From assembly GCA_031290295.1 (NCBI GenBank), contig JAITNT010000218.1, forward strand, positions 1-6,761: a DNA stretch of 6,761 bases, read 5' to 3'. This stretch comes from Clostridiales bacterium. Lineage in GTDB: Bacteria > Bacillota > Clostridia > Christensenellales > DUVY01. How positions within the stretch are numbered: position 1 is the stretch's first letter; every line of letters starts with the position of its first letter. The notes beneath the pieces are model-generated. The model saw only the letters and a program-made list of their open reading frames with translations, searched no databases and had not been told where the DNA came from. Shown here piece by piece: positions 1 through 5,365 of the stretch. The translations under genes were made by a program, and so were the position numbers.

Positions 1-798
1 GGCGACCGCGTCGTCGATCAGCAAGGACTCCGCGGCGTTGCATACAGACGGGCGGCTGATTTTTGCCGTAAGGGCAATTTTCAACGCCATATCGGGGTCG
101 GCGCTTCGCTCAACGTAGATATGACAATTGCCCGTGCCGGATTCGATAACCGGAATCGTAGCTTTTTCCATGACGGTGCGTATAAGCCCCGCGCTTCCTC
201 TCGGAATAAGCACGTCCACAAATTTTGCGCAGCGCATAAAATGCTCCGCTCCCTCTCGCGTAACGTCAACTACAAGCTGAATGACCTCGGGATCGAAGCC
301 CGCCGCCGACAAACCGCCGCGCATAACCGCGACAAGCGCCTTGTTGCTCTCTATCGAGTCCTTACTGCCGCGAAGCACGACCGCGTTGCCGCTTTTCAGG
401 CACAGCGCCGCAGTATCGACTGTTATATTCGGACGCGACTCGTATATAATTCCGACGACCCCGAGCGGCACACTGATTTTTTTGACGCGGAAGCCCTTTG
501 CGGCCGTCCACTCGTCCAGTACGGTACCGAGCGGGTCAGGCAGCGCGATAAGCGCGTTAACGCCGTCCGCTATGACGGCGATACGCTCGGGGGTTAAGGT
601 CATGCGGTCGCGGTAGGACGGGTTACCGTTAGTATAATTATCGAGATCGCCCGCGTTAGCTTGCAGGATAACCGCTTCGTTTTTTTTCAATGCCGAGGCG
701 ATAACCTCAAGCATTTTGTTGCGCTCCGCTCCGCTCGCGGCGGCAAGCCCGACCGACGCGGTCTTGGCGGCGGCGCAAACCTTATCGATGCTATTCAT
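1..798 (-). CDS. proA: Gamma-glutamyl phosphate reductase ProA, N-terminal two thirds
   Basis: ProA reduces gamma-glutamyl phosphate with NADPH to glutamate semialdehyde, the second step of proline synthesis from glutamate. Residues 1-266 are in the window and the frame is open at the left edge; the family is usually about 415-420 residues, so roughly 150 are missing. Seen in order: a helical start (VCAAAKTASVGLAAASGAER); NAGDLDNY (about 48-55); VPLGVVGIIYESRPNITVD (109-127); ALCLKSGNAVVLRGSK (131-146); VIESGTGNCHIYV (217-229); and the active-site segment SRPSVCNAAE (248-257), with catalytic Cys253. ATG 798 overlaps the yebC stop (ATGAATAG, 8 nt), and its ribosome binding site lies in the yebC tail codons, so translation is coupled. 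proB, usually just upstream, is not there; it may be past the left edge or elsewhere. No broken features in the visible part. Confidence 0.95.
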   Translation of the reverse strand, partial: MNSIDKVCAAAKTASVGLAAASGAERNKMLEVIASALKKNEAVILQANAGDLDNYTNGNPSYRDRMTLTPERIAVIADGVNALIALPDPLGTVLDEWTAAKGFRVKKISVPLGVVGIIYESRPNITVDTAALCLKSGNAVVLRGSKDSIESNKALVAVMRGGLSAAGFDPEVIQLVVDVTREGAEHFMRCAKFVDVLIPRGSAGLIRTVMEKATIPVIESGTGNCHIYVERSADPDMALKIALTAKISRPSVCNAAESLLIDDAVA

Positions 799-1534
799 CT
801 TCCTCCTCCTCCGGAAGCTCGGCGTTATGAAACACATCCTGAACGTCGTCGTTGTCGTCGAAGCGTTCGAGCATACGTTCTACCTTTTCTGCGTCCTCGT
901 CGCCGAGCTTAACGGTATTTAAGGGGATTTTGCTGCTGTCCGCGGACACGACTACCATGCCCAAATCCTCGAAGCCCTTTCGGATTGCCGAAATGCTTGC
1001 GGGCGGGCATAGAATTTCGTACTGACCGCCGTCCGCGTTGAAGTCGTCCGCGCCCAAATCGATTGCGGTCATCATCATTTCATCGTCGTCAAGACCGGGT
1101 TTTTTATCCACCAAAACGATACCCTTTGCCTCGAACATAAAGGAAACGCAACCCGTAGTACCCATAGAACCGCCGCTTTTATCGAAAATATGGCGGATAT
1201 CGCCCGCCGTCCTGTTCTTATTATCGGTAAGGCACTGCACTATAACGGCGACGCCGTTAGGCCCGTAGCCCTCGTAAACGGATTCTTCATAATTAATATT
1301 GCCCAGCTCACCGCTCGCTTTCTTGATACTGCGCGTAATATTATCGTTAGGAATATTATTCTCGCGCGCCTTTGCAAGTATATCCCAAAGACGGGCGTTA
1401 GACGACGGATCCGCGCCGCCCGTTTTAACCGCGACGGCGATTTCCCTGCCGATTTTGGTAAAAATCTTAGCCTTAGCCGCATCGCCTTTGGCTTTTCTAT
1501 GCTTAATATTTGCCCATTTGCTGTGTCCTGACAT
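791..1534 (-). CDS. yebC: YebC/TACO1 family protein
   Basis: A 247-residue cytoplasmic protein. The family was long annotated as a transcriptional regulator; its mitochondrial member TACO1 activates translation, and more recent work links bacterial members to relief of ribosome stalling. The protein begins MSGHSKWANIKHRKAKGDAA, the hallmark start, with KIFTKIGREIAVAVK (23-37), NARLWDILAKARENNIPNDN (46-65), YEGYGPNGVAVIVQCLTDNK (87-106), the GGSMGTTGCVSFMFEAKG loop (121-138) and a C-terminal domain ending in an acidic PEEEEDE tail. Length is normal. The frame extends 63 codons upstream, but those codons lie in the methyltransferase gene. ATG 1534 has AGGAGGA just upstream (1544-1538), 8 nt after the methyltransferase stop. 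The stop overlaps the proA start. Co-location with ribosome genes fits a translation role. Confidence 0.96.
   Translation of the reverse strand: MSGHSKWANIKHRKAKGDAAKAKIFTKIGREIAVAVKTGGADPSSNARLWDILAKARENNIPNDNITRSIKKASGELGNINYEESVYEGYGPNGVAVIVQCLTDNKNRTAGDIRHIFDKSGGSMGTTGCVSFMFEAKGIVLVDKKPGLDDDEMMMTAIDLGADDFNADGGQYEILCPPASISAIRKGFEDLGMVVVSADSSKIPLNTVKLGDEDAEKVERMLERFDDNDDVQDVFHNAELPEEEEDE
799..812 (-). promoter_or_regulatory. proA ribosome binding site inside the YebC poly-Glu codons
   Basis: GGAGGAGGAGGAAG directly precedes the proA ATG. It encodes the Glu run and part of the Asp codon at the YebC C-terminus (GAG GAG GAG GAA GAT) and contains AGGAGG at 810-805, 6 nt from the ATG. The same bases therefore serve as acidic-tail codons and as a Shine-Dalgarno sequence. 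Confidence 0.8.
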
Positions 1535-1542
1535 AAGTCCTC

Positions 1543-2271
1543 CTAATCGTTTGAATTTTTTAGGGCGTACATTATTATTCCGGCGGAAACCGCCGCATTT
1601 AACGACTCGATTTGCGCTATAGGAATCGAAACGAAGCCGGAGCAAAGCCCGCGCACATCCTCCGATATCCCGAACGCCTCGCCGCCTATAACGACGGCGA
1701 ATTTTTCGGACGGACCGCGGCACCGCAACGGCTCGCCCGCCATGTCCGCGCCGATTATTTCAACGCCGCTTTTTTTGATATCGCAGAGCTGTTCATACGT
1801 TACCTCGCGCGTCCTCGCATAAAAAATTCCGCCCATACTCGCGCGCACGGCTTTAGGAGCGTACGCGTCCGCGCAACCGCGCAAATAAACGTCGCCGTAC
1901 CCTAGCGCGGCGGCGGTGCGGATTACCGCGCCGACATTATCGGGCGCGGATACGCCGTCGAGAATAATACCGTTTCCCTCCGGTAAAACAAATTCGCTTG
2001 ACGGCCGCGCCGCAACGGCGACTACGCCCTGCGGGGTTACGGTGTCGGCAAGCTTATTAAGCACGGCTTGCGTTACAAGCTCCGCCCCTAAAAAATCCGC
2101 ATTCGCAACCGCGTCCGTAACGTATATCTCTTTGAGCGGTATACCCGATTGCAACGCTTGACGGACAAGCCGCTCGCCCTCGATAAGATACAGTCCCGTT
2201 AAATCCCGGAATTTCTTTTCTTTAAGGCTTGCGGCGGCTTTGATTTTTTCGTTAGCGGTCGATGTTATCAT
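1543..2271 (-). CDS. rRNA/tRNA 2'-O-methyltransferase, SpoU/TrmH family
   Basis: A 242-residue SPOUT-class enzyme that would use S-adenosylmethionine to methylate a ribose 2'-OH in RNA, most likely rRNA. The N-terminal SpoU substrate-binding domain covers about 1-90: MITSTANEKIKAAASL, LYLIEGERLVRQAL and TPQGVVAVA are typical. The catalytic knot domain follows with motif 1 DNVGAVIRTAAALG (111-124), KAVRASMGGIF (140-150), motif 2 VIGGEAFGIS (194-203; usually GNE rather than GGE) and motif 3 VSIPIAQIESLNAAVSAG (214-231). The start at ATG 2271 matches the usual family start; an in-frame TTG at 2343 lies inside the hairpin and adds unrelated residues. The ribosome binding site is weak (GGGGG 12 nt upstream). 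Its place directly after rplT suggests a role in ribosome maturation. The exact target nucleotide cannot be told. Its TAG stop touches the yebC Shine-Dalgarno. Confidence 0.9.
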   Translation of the reverse strand: MITSTANEKIKAAASLKEKKFRDLTGLYLIEGERLVRQALQSGIPLKEIYVTDAVANADFLGAELVTQAVLNKLADTVTPQGVVAVAARPSSEFVLPEGNGIILDGVSAPDNVGAVIRTAAALGYGDVYLRGCADAYAPKAVRASMGGIFYARTREVTYEQLCDIKKSGVEIIGADMAGEPLRCRGPSEKFAVVIGGEAFGISEDVRGLCSGFVSIPIAQIESLNAAVSAGIIMYALKNSND

Positions 2272-2301
2272 ATCCCGTGACGTCCCCCGTCCTTCATATA
2301 C

Positions 2302-2363
2302 CAAACGACGCTTTTTACCGTCCGTGTATTCTCTCGTACACAAGCGGTAAAAAACGCCGTTTG
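2302..2363 (-). repeat. Long intercistronic hairpin between rplT and the rRNA methyltransferase gene
   Basis: The minus strand reads CAAACGGCGTTTTTTACCG (2363-2345), CTT, GTGTA, loop CGAGAGAA (2336-2329), TACAC, GGA, CGGTAAAAAGCGTCGTTTG (2320-2302). The 19-nt outer arms pair throughout, with two G-U wobbles; the next three positions give one C/A mismatch and two U-G pairs; the inner five are all Watson-Crick. The arms are 27 nt each, around an 8-nt loop. As RNA of the opposite strand the wobbles become A/C mismatches, so the structure fits the transcribed strand. No U-tract follows, so it is not a typical terminator. It could be an RNase III or other processing site, a transcript stabiliser for the rplT mRNA, or a small palindromic insertion. 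Confidence 0.8.
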
Positions 2364-2389
2364 CCTAAAGTATCGAAGCGATCCTTAGC

Positions 2390-2746
2390 CTATCTCACTA
2401 TGGCTTTCTTTGCCGTTTCGGTAAGCTCTCTGAAAGCGGCGTCGTCCTTGACGGCGATGTCGGCGAGCATTTTACGGTTAAGCGTAATACCGGCGGTTTT
2501 TAGTCCGAACATGAACTTTGAATACGACAACCCGTTAATTCTCGCGGCGGCGTTAATACGCGCAATCCAAAGCTTGCGGAAATCGCGCTTACGCAGTCTG
2601 CGCCCGATGTACGCGTACATCAGGGACTTCATGACCGCTTCGCGCGCCACGCGGTAAAGCTTGGACTTAGAGCCGAAGTAACCCTTGGACAATCTCATTA
2701 TTTTTCTGCGCTTTTTCAACGCGTTTACCGATCTCTTAATTCTCAT
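2390..2746 (-). CDS. rplT: 50S ribosomal protein L20
   Basis: L20 binds 23S rRNA early in 50S assembly and, in Firmicutes and enterobacteria, represses its own operon by binding the mRNA leader. The protein has 118 residues, the usual length. The Arg/Lys-rich N-terminal extension ([19 protein letters not shown]) is followed by [19 protein letters not shown], the [20 protein letters not shown] helix and [16 protein letters not shown], then the globular part [14 protein letters not shown]. The start is ATG with GGGAGG 8 nt upstream (2760-2755). It ends TAG and is followed by 118 nt containing a long hairpin before the next gene. It is the presumed regulator acting on the leader at 3601-3716. 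Confidence 0.97.
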   Translation of the reverse strand: MRIKRSVNALKKRRKIMRLSKGYFGSKSKLYRVAREAVMKSLMYAYIGRRLRKRDFRKLWIARINAAARINGLSYSKFMFGLKTAGITLNRKMLADIAVKDDAAFRELTETAKKAIVR

Positions 2747-2761
2747 TGCTTTTTCCTCCCC

Positions 2762-2956
2762 TTATTGCCCTATCATGGTTTTAATCGTTTTTTCTTGGGA
2801 CTTATCGACAAAGCCGCCGTGTCTAAGATTACGCTTAGTCTTACGGTCTTTTTTGGTCAGAATATGATTCTTTCCTTGCTTAGCGCGTTTGATTTTGCCC
2901 GAGCCGGTCGCGTGAAAACGCTTCTTCGCGCCGCTGTGGCTTCTCATTTTTGGCAT
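2762..2956 (-). CDS. rpmI: 50S ribosomal protein L35
   Basis: A small basic protein of the large ribosomal subunit, 64 residues, the normal size. It starts [20 protein letters not shown], the conserved L35 beginning, and has the [20 protein letters not shown] centre and [10 protein letters not shown] end. ATG is preceded by AGGAG at 2969-2965, 8 nt away. It lies 69 nt after the infC stop and 15 nt before rplT, in the standard order for this operon. No transcription signals are seen in either gap. Confidence 0.97.
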   Translation of the reverse strand: MPKMRSHSGAKKRFHATGSGKIKRAKQGKNHILTKKDRKTKRNLRHGGFVDKSQEKTIKTMIGQ

Positions 2957-3025
2957 AGTTATTTCTCCTAATTTTAATCTCTTTTAGCATATACTTCCCG
3001 AAAAAACGGTTAATATCGTATTTGG

Positions 3026-3538
3026 TTACTTCTTGCTCGGCGTCAATATCATGATAATATTTCTGCCCTCCGTTATTACGCCCTTGTCGTCCTTAACGCA
3101 GACTGCGGCGAGCAGCTCATAAAACCTGTTCATGACCTCTATCCCTCTTGCGGAGTGCGCCTGTTGCCGACCGCGCATACGGATAGAAACCTTTACCTTG
3201 TCGCCCAAGGTGAGGAATTTGGCGGTTTGCTTCGCCTTAGTCTCCATGTCGTGCGCCTCTATCGTCATAGACAGCCACATTTCCTTTAGCTCGGAGGTCT
3301 TTTGAATTTTGCGCGCGTCCTTTTCCATTTTGGCAGTATCAAACTTGTACTTGCCGTAGTCCATAATTTTGCACACCGGCGGAATGGCCGAGGGGGAAAT
3401 TTTGACGAGGTCGAGGCTTTTGCTTTCGGCAATCTGCATCGCGTTAAACGACGTCATAATGCCTAGCTGGTCGCCGTTCTCGTCGATGACGCGAATCTCT
3501 CTGTCCCGAATTCTGTCGTTAATGTCAAGCTCTTTTAT
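3026..3538 (-). CDS. infC: Translation initiation factor IF-3
   Basis: IF-3 binds the 30S subunit, keeps it apart from 50S and checks start codon and initiator tRNA pairing. The full protein is 170 residues, within the usual range. The N-terminal domain reads IKELDINDRIRDREIRVID then DENGDQLGI, the standard beginning of the family. The IF3 signature PPVCKIMDYGKYKF is at 53-66, followed by the lysine-rich linker helix (about 66-84). The C-terminal domain has LTLGDKVKVSIRMRGRQQAH (109-128; the usual K-x-IRFRGRE-x-H region) and ends RNIIMILTPSKK. The start chosen is ATA at 3538, decoded as Met in the cell, because of the Shine-Dalgarno 9 nt upstream and the in-frame stop between; starting at Met28 would give a 143-residue protein missing the conserved N-terminus. 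It leads the infC-rpmI-rplT operon behind the attenuator leader, so both transcription (L20) and translation (IF3 itself) are likely feedback-controlled. Confidence 0.96.
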   Translation of the reverse strand: MKELDINDRIRDREIRVIDENGDQLGIMTSFNAMQIAESKSLDLVKISPSAIPPVCKIMDYGKYKFDTAKMEKDARKIQKTSELKEMWLSMTIEAHDMETKAKQTAKFLTLGDKVKVSIRMRGRQQAHSARGIEVMNRFYELLAAVCVKDDKGVITEGRNIIMILTPSKK

Positions 3539-3553
3539 AGTTAGTTACCTCCC
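3536..3553 (-). promoter_or_regulatory. infC ribosome binding site with AUA start codon
   Basis: GGGAGG (3553-3548) is followed 9 nt later by ATA (3538-3536). An in-frame TAA lies between them (3547-3545), so translation cannot start further upstream, and no ATG, GTG, TTG or CTG occurs in frame until Met28 at 3457, which would remove conserved IF3 sequence. AUA is therefore the best start. Non-canonical starts (AUU, AUC, AUA) in infC are a known device by which IF3 limits its own synthesis, since IF3 rejects such codons. Confidence 0.85.
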
Positions 3554-3590
3554 GATTAATTTTTGTTGCAATTCTCACACGATTAATTTT
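3553..3590 (-). repeat. 11-bp direct repeat just before the infC ribosome binding site
   Basis: AAAATTAATCG occurs twice on the minus strand, at 3590-3580 and 3563-3553, 27 bp apart from start to start. The second copy runs directly into the Shine-Dalgarno GGGAGG (its final G is the first G of the run). The first copy is followed by TGTGAGAA, the segment that can pair with the early leader. It may be chance in A+T-rich leader sequence or two equivalent sites. Confidence 0.55.
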
Positions 3591-3600
3591 ATCCGTATAT

Positions 3601-3626
3601 AAAAAACGGACAGCGCAAGCTATCCG
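3601..3626 (-). terminator. Intrinsic terminator (attenuator) inside the infC leader
   Basis: On the minus strand CGGATAGC, loop TTGC, GCTGTCCG makes an 8-bp stem with one G-T wobble (3626-3607), followed at once by six T (3606-3601). It lies between the promoter and infC, about 63 nt before the start codon, so it can only act as an attenuator for the operon or as a barrier to readthrough from upstream. An alternative hairpin, GUCCGU with ACGGAU just downstream, would use its 3' arm. Confidence 0.85.
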
Positions 3627-3716
3627 AAAATTACGTGAATTCAACCGCCGTCGGCTAAAAACGCTGTAACGCGGTCAGGAACGAATCCGACCGGTGAGAA
3701 GGATAACTTCTACTTC
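3601..3716 (-). promoter_or_regulatory. infC operon leader, L20-leader-like attenuator
   Basis: The transcript from about 3716 to the terminator is structured. In order: hairpin AGAAG-UUAUC-CUUCU (3711-3697); hairpin CGGUC GGA / UCC U GACCG (3693-3672), 8 bp with one bulged U; then a terminator (3626-3601). The segment GUUAUCC (3707-3701), spanning the loop of the first hairpin, can pair over 7 bp with GGAUAGC (3625-3619), the 5' arm of the terminator, so that pairing and termination exclude each other. The next segment UUCUCAC (3700-3694) is complementary to GUGAGAA (3578-3572) beyond the terminator; the two pairings cross and would make a pseudoknot. Firmicute infC-rpmI-rplT leaders are known to be repressed by L20 through premature termination. 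Position, size and terminator fit that family; membership was not tested against a covariance model, and binding of L20 is inferred. Confidence 0.75.
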
Positions 3717-3722
3717 TTGTAT

Positions 3723-3751
3723 ATAATATCAAATCCGCCGCCAGTTGTCAA
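3723..3751 (-). promoter_or_regulatory. Sigma-A type promoter of the infC operon
   Basis: On the minus strand a perfect -35 box TTGACA (3751-3746) is followed by exactly 17 bp and the -10 box TATTAT (3728-3723), preceded by TGA, an extended -10 element. Upstream of the -35 box the DNA is A+T rich (to about 3790), as expected for an UP element. The start of transcription would fall near 3716, giving a leader of about 178 nt before the infC start. This is the only near-consensus promoter found in the window and it fits a highly expressed translation operon. Confidence 0.88.
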
Positions 3752-4075
3752 CGGAATTAAAGGGTAATTTAATATTTGAATTTTATAGAGTCCGCTCCGC
3801 AAAAATATGTGGTTTTGTTGCGCTCCGTCTTAATTGCGTTGCGTACGGTTGAAAACTACCCACTTACTTCCGTACGGTATAACCATATCCATGTCCGCGC
3901 CACCCGTCCAGAATACAAATTCAAACGTCATCATTGTCATGTTGAGCGTAGTCGAAACATCTCTTCACCGCTTTCAACGCCTCATACAATTCTCTTGCCC
4001 ACTTTCACTTTCTTCACCCCTTGCTAAGACAATCCTCACCCTCTCCCCCACCCACCAACATTAGCGGCGCAATAA
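3752..4075. other. Non-coding gap between luxC-like stop and the infC promoter
   Basis: No convincing gene is present. From the luxC-like side the minus strand is strikingly G+A rich (GTGGGTGGGGGAGAGGGTGA and onward to about 3965), then comes the dispersed repeat at 3933-3963, then two copies of CGTACGGT (3842-3849 and 3871-3878, 29 bp apart), and finally an A+T-rich tract next to the -35 box (about 3752-3790) that could act as an UP-element. Frames in either direction are short, lack a Shine-Dalgarno sequence and give only peptides typical of the repeat. No rho-independent terminator was found for the ligA-luxE-luxC unit in this interval. Confidence 0.7.
3933..3963. repeat. Dispersed intergenic repeat, 'HVERSRNI' type
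   Basis: The sequence around CATGTTGAGCGTAGTCGAAA followed by CATCTC matches a repeat seen between genes in many Bacillota and other bacteria; one of its frames gives the well-known spurious peptide HVERSRNI, and the other strand gives FDYAQHDND. Both readings are present here. It has short inverted ends (ATGTT ... AACAT) around a 12-nt centre. The function of this repeat is not established. Only this one copy is visible in the window, so its repetitive nature is taken from memory of other genomes and not shown here. The purine-rich sequence beside it (to about 4060) may belong to the same unit. Confidence 0.65.
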
Positions 4076-5365
4076 TCAATCCGCATCGCTGTGTACGATT
4101 TTTACAAATCGGCGCAGTGAAAACTCTCCGTCGTGGGGCTGACCGCAGTAAACCTCGGACATTCTGCTTGCCTTGCAAACGCGCACCGCGCCCGCGCGGA
4201 AAAAACTGTCCGCAAGCGCGGCGCGTTTCGAATCGCCGCAAAGCAGTCCGACCGTTTGCAGCATGTTTTTGCAAGGGCGGAGCACGGAAAGAATTTCGGC
4301 GCGCGGCAGACGTTTTACCCATAAATTTCCGAAGCCTATCGCGACCTCGGGAACGGAATCCTTTCGGGCAATCAGACTGCATTGCTTACCCTTAAAAACC
4401 CGACTGTCGGTATAAAAGGCTTCTAACTCCGCGTTGTACACCTCCAAAGCCGTCCTATAGCGGACGCTTTCCCCGAAGTCACGCGGGCTTTTTGCCTGCG
4501 CGGCTTCCAGTATCGGCAGAAACCGCTCGCAAAACGCGTTAATCTCCTCCGTATCCGCCGTATCGAGCCAAACGCCCTGACAGGAGCTGCATAAGAGCTG
4601 CCCCGTGCCGACGATATGCTCGGCAAGCCCGCATAAAGCCTCCTCGGTTATTTCTCCGGACGCATAGGCGAAGCTTATTTTGTGCCCCCATTCAATCAGC
4701 TTGACGTTAGGGGGAACAAGCCCGCGCAACGCCGTAACCGCCGCGTCGCCGCCCCAAACCGAAACGGCATCCGCAACGGCGATAAGCTTGCGAAGCTGTT
4801 CGACGTCGCGGGAGGAATAATCAAAGACATAAATAAAATCGGCAAGCGCGGGTTCGATACGCACAAGCTCGGCAAGCAACCGTACCGAAAGCCCGCCATC
4901 GGCGGCAGGCAGCTTCAAAATGTTGACGTTTCCCGTCAAAAGCCCCTCGAGCACGCTGAACGCCGGCAAGCCGTCGGCGTTTCCCGCGGCGATATGCAAA
5001 ATTACGCCGAGCGGTCTTGTTGACTCCTCAACGGCAAAATCACGGAATAACGGCGTGCGCACCGTCACTGCGCCTAAGCTTTCGCCAAGCTCCGTCCTAA
5101 GCCTGAACCGCAGGCTTTCGGCGGAAAACATACGGCGCAATTCGGAAATATAGCTTTTTGCAAGCGCGCCGTCGATACCTATGCCCGCCAACAACTCGGC
5201 GCAAGCGGCGGTATCTAAATCCCTAACGAGCGTATCGCAGGCGCGTATCACCGTTTCGGAATCGGGCGCGCCCTTAAAGAGCGCGGACAGAATCCCCGCC
5301 GATAAGCCCTCTAATATTTCTCCGCACTGCTCCGCTGCTAAGATTTTTCCGCCGACTAAGTTCAT
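4076..5365 (-). CDS. Acyl-CoA / acyl-protein reductase, LuxC family
   Basis: A 429-residue cytoplasmic reductase of the LuxC family, distantly related to aldehyde dehydrogenases. LuxC takes an acyl group from LuxE (or CoA) onto a cysteine and reduces it with NADPH to a free aldehyde. Visible motifs: RPLGVILHIAAGN (117-129) followed by GLLTGNVNILKLP (141-153), the nucleotide-binding half; VSVWGGDAAV (201-210); PNVKLIEWGHKISFAY (219-234); the active-site segment GTGQLLCSSCQ (253-263), where Cys259 corresponds to the catalytic cysteine of the family's CSSPQ-type motif, with Cys262 replacing the usual proline; and the C-terminal PHDGEFSLRRFVKIV (410-424). It is somewhat shorter than luminous-bacterial LuxC, mostly from a brief N-terminus. 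The start is fixed by the ATGA overlap with the LuxE-like stop and by GGAGG 7 nt upstream inside that gene. No intrinsic terminator follows the TGA stop, so transcription may run on toward infC. Confidence 0.9.
   Translation of the reverse strand: MNLVGGKILAAEQCGEILEGLSAGILSALFKGAPDSETVIRACDTLVRDLDTAACAELLAGIGIDGALAKSYISELRRMFSAESLRFRLRTELGESLGAVTVRTPLFRDFAVEESTRPLGVILHIAAGNADGLPAFSVLEGLLTGNVNILKLPAADGGLSVRLLAELVRIEPALADFIYVFDYSSRDVEQLRKLIAVADAVSVWGGDAAVTALRGLVPPNVKLIEWGHKISFAYASGEITEEALCGLAEHIVGTGQLLCSSCQGVWLDTADTEEINAFCERFLPILEAAQAKSPRDFGESVRYRTALEVYNAELEAFYTDSRVFKGKQCSLIARKDSVPEVAIGFGNLWVKRLPRAEILSVLRPCKNMLQTVGLLCGDSKRAALADSFFRAGAVRVCKASRMSEVYCGQPHDGEFSLRRFVKIVHSDAD

Noticed and set aside
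121..597. Plus-strand open frame of 158 codons
   Set aside because: It lies opposite proA, whose minus-strand translation is conserved throughout; the plus-strand product resembles no family and is a shadow of the GC-rich codons.
1535..1723. N-terminal extension of YebC to 310 residues
   Set aside because: The extra 63 residues are an Arg-rich out-of-frame reading of the methyltransferase gene; the conserved MSGHSKW start with AGGAGGA upstream is at 1534.
2268..2297. Nine-codon mini-ORF ending in ATGA overlap with the methyltransferase start
   Set aside because: An ATG at 2297 gives MKDGGRHGI and stops at the methyltransferase ATG, but it has no ribosome binding site and may be chance.
2272..2343. 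Methyltransferase starting at TTG 2343 (266 residues)
   Set aside because: The extra 24 residues come from the hairpin and have no similarity to the family, which begins MITS; the TTG has no Shine-Dalgarno.
3001..3012. Possible terminator CCGTTTTTTCGG between infC and rpmI
   Set aside because: Only a 3-bp stem with the T-run in the loop; it cannot act as an intrinsic terminator.
3830..3931. Minus-strand 33-codon ORF (MTFEFVFWTGGADMD...) in the central gap
   Set aside because: It has no Shine-Dalgarno, its ATG lies right beside the dispersed repeat and the frame upstream is broken by stops; treated as repeat-derived sequence.
3776..4027. Plus-strand 83-codon ORF containing CHVERSRNIS
   Set aside because: This peptide is the familiar false translation of the dispersed repeat; there is no ribosome binding site and no conserved domain.
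4014..4382. Minus-strand 122-codon ORF overlapping the luxC-like 3' end
   Set aside because: Arg-rich out-of-frame shadow of the luxC-like gene, which has clear family motifs to its stop at 4076.
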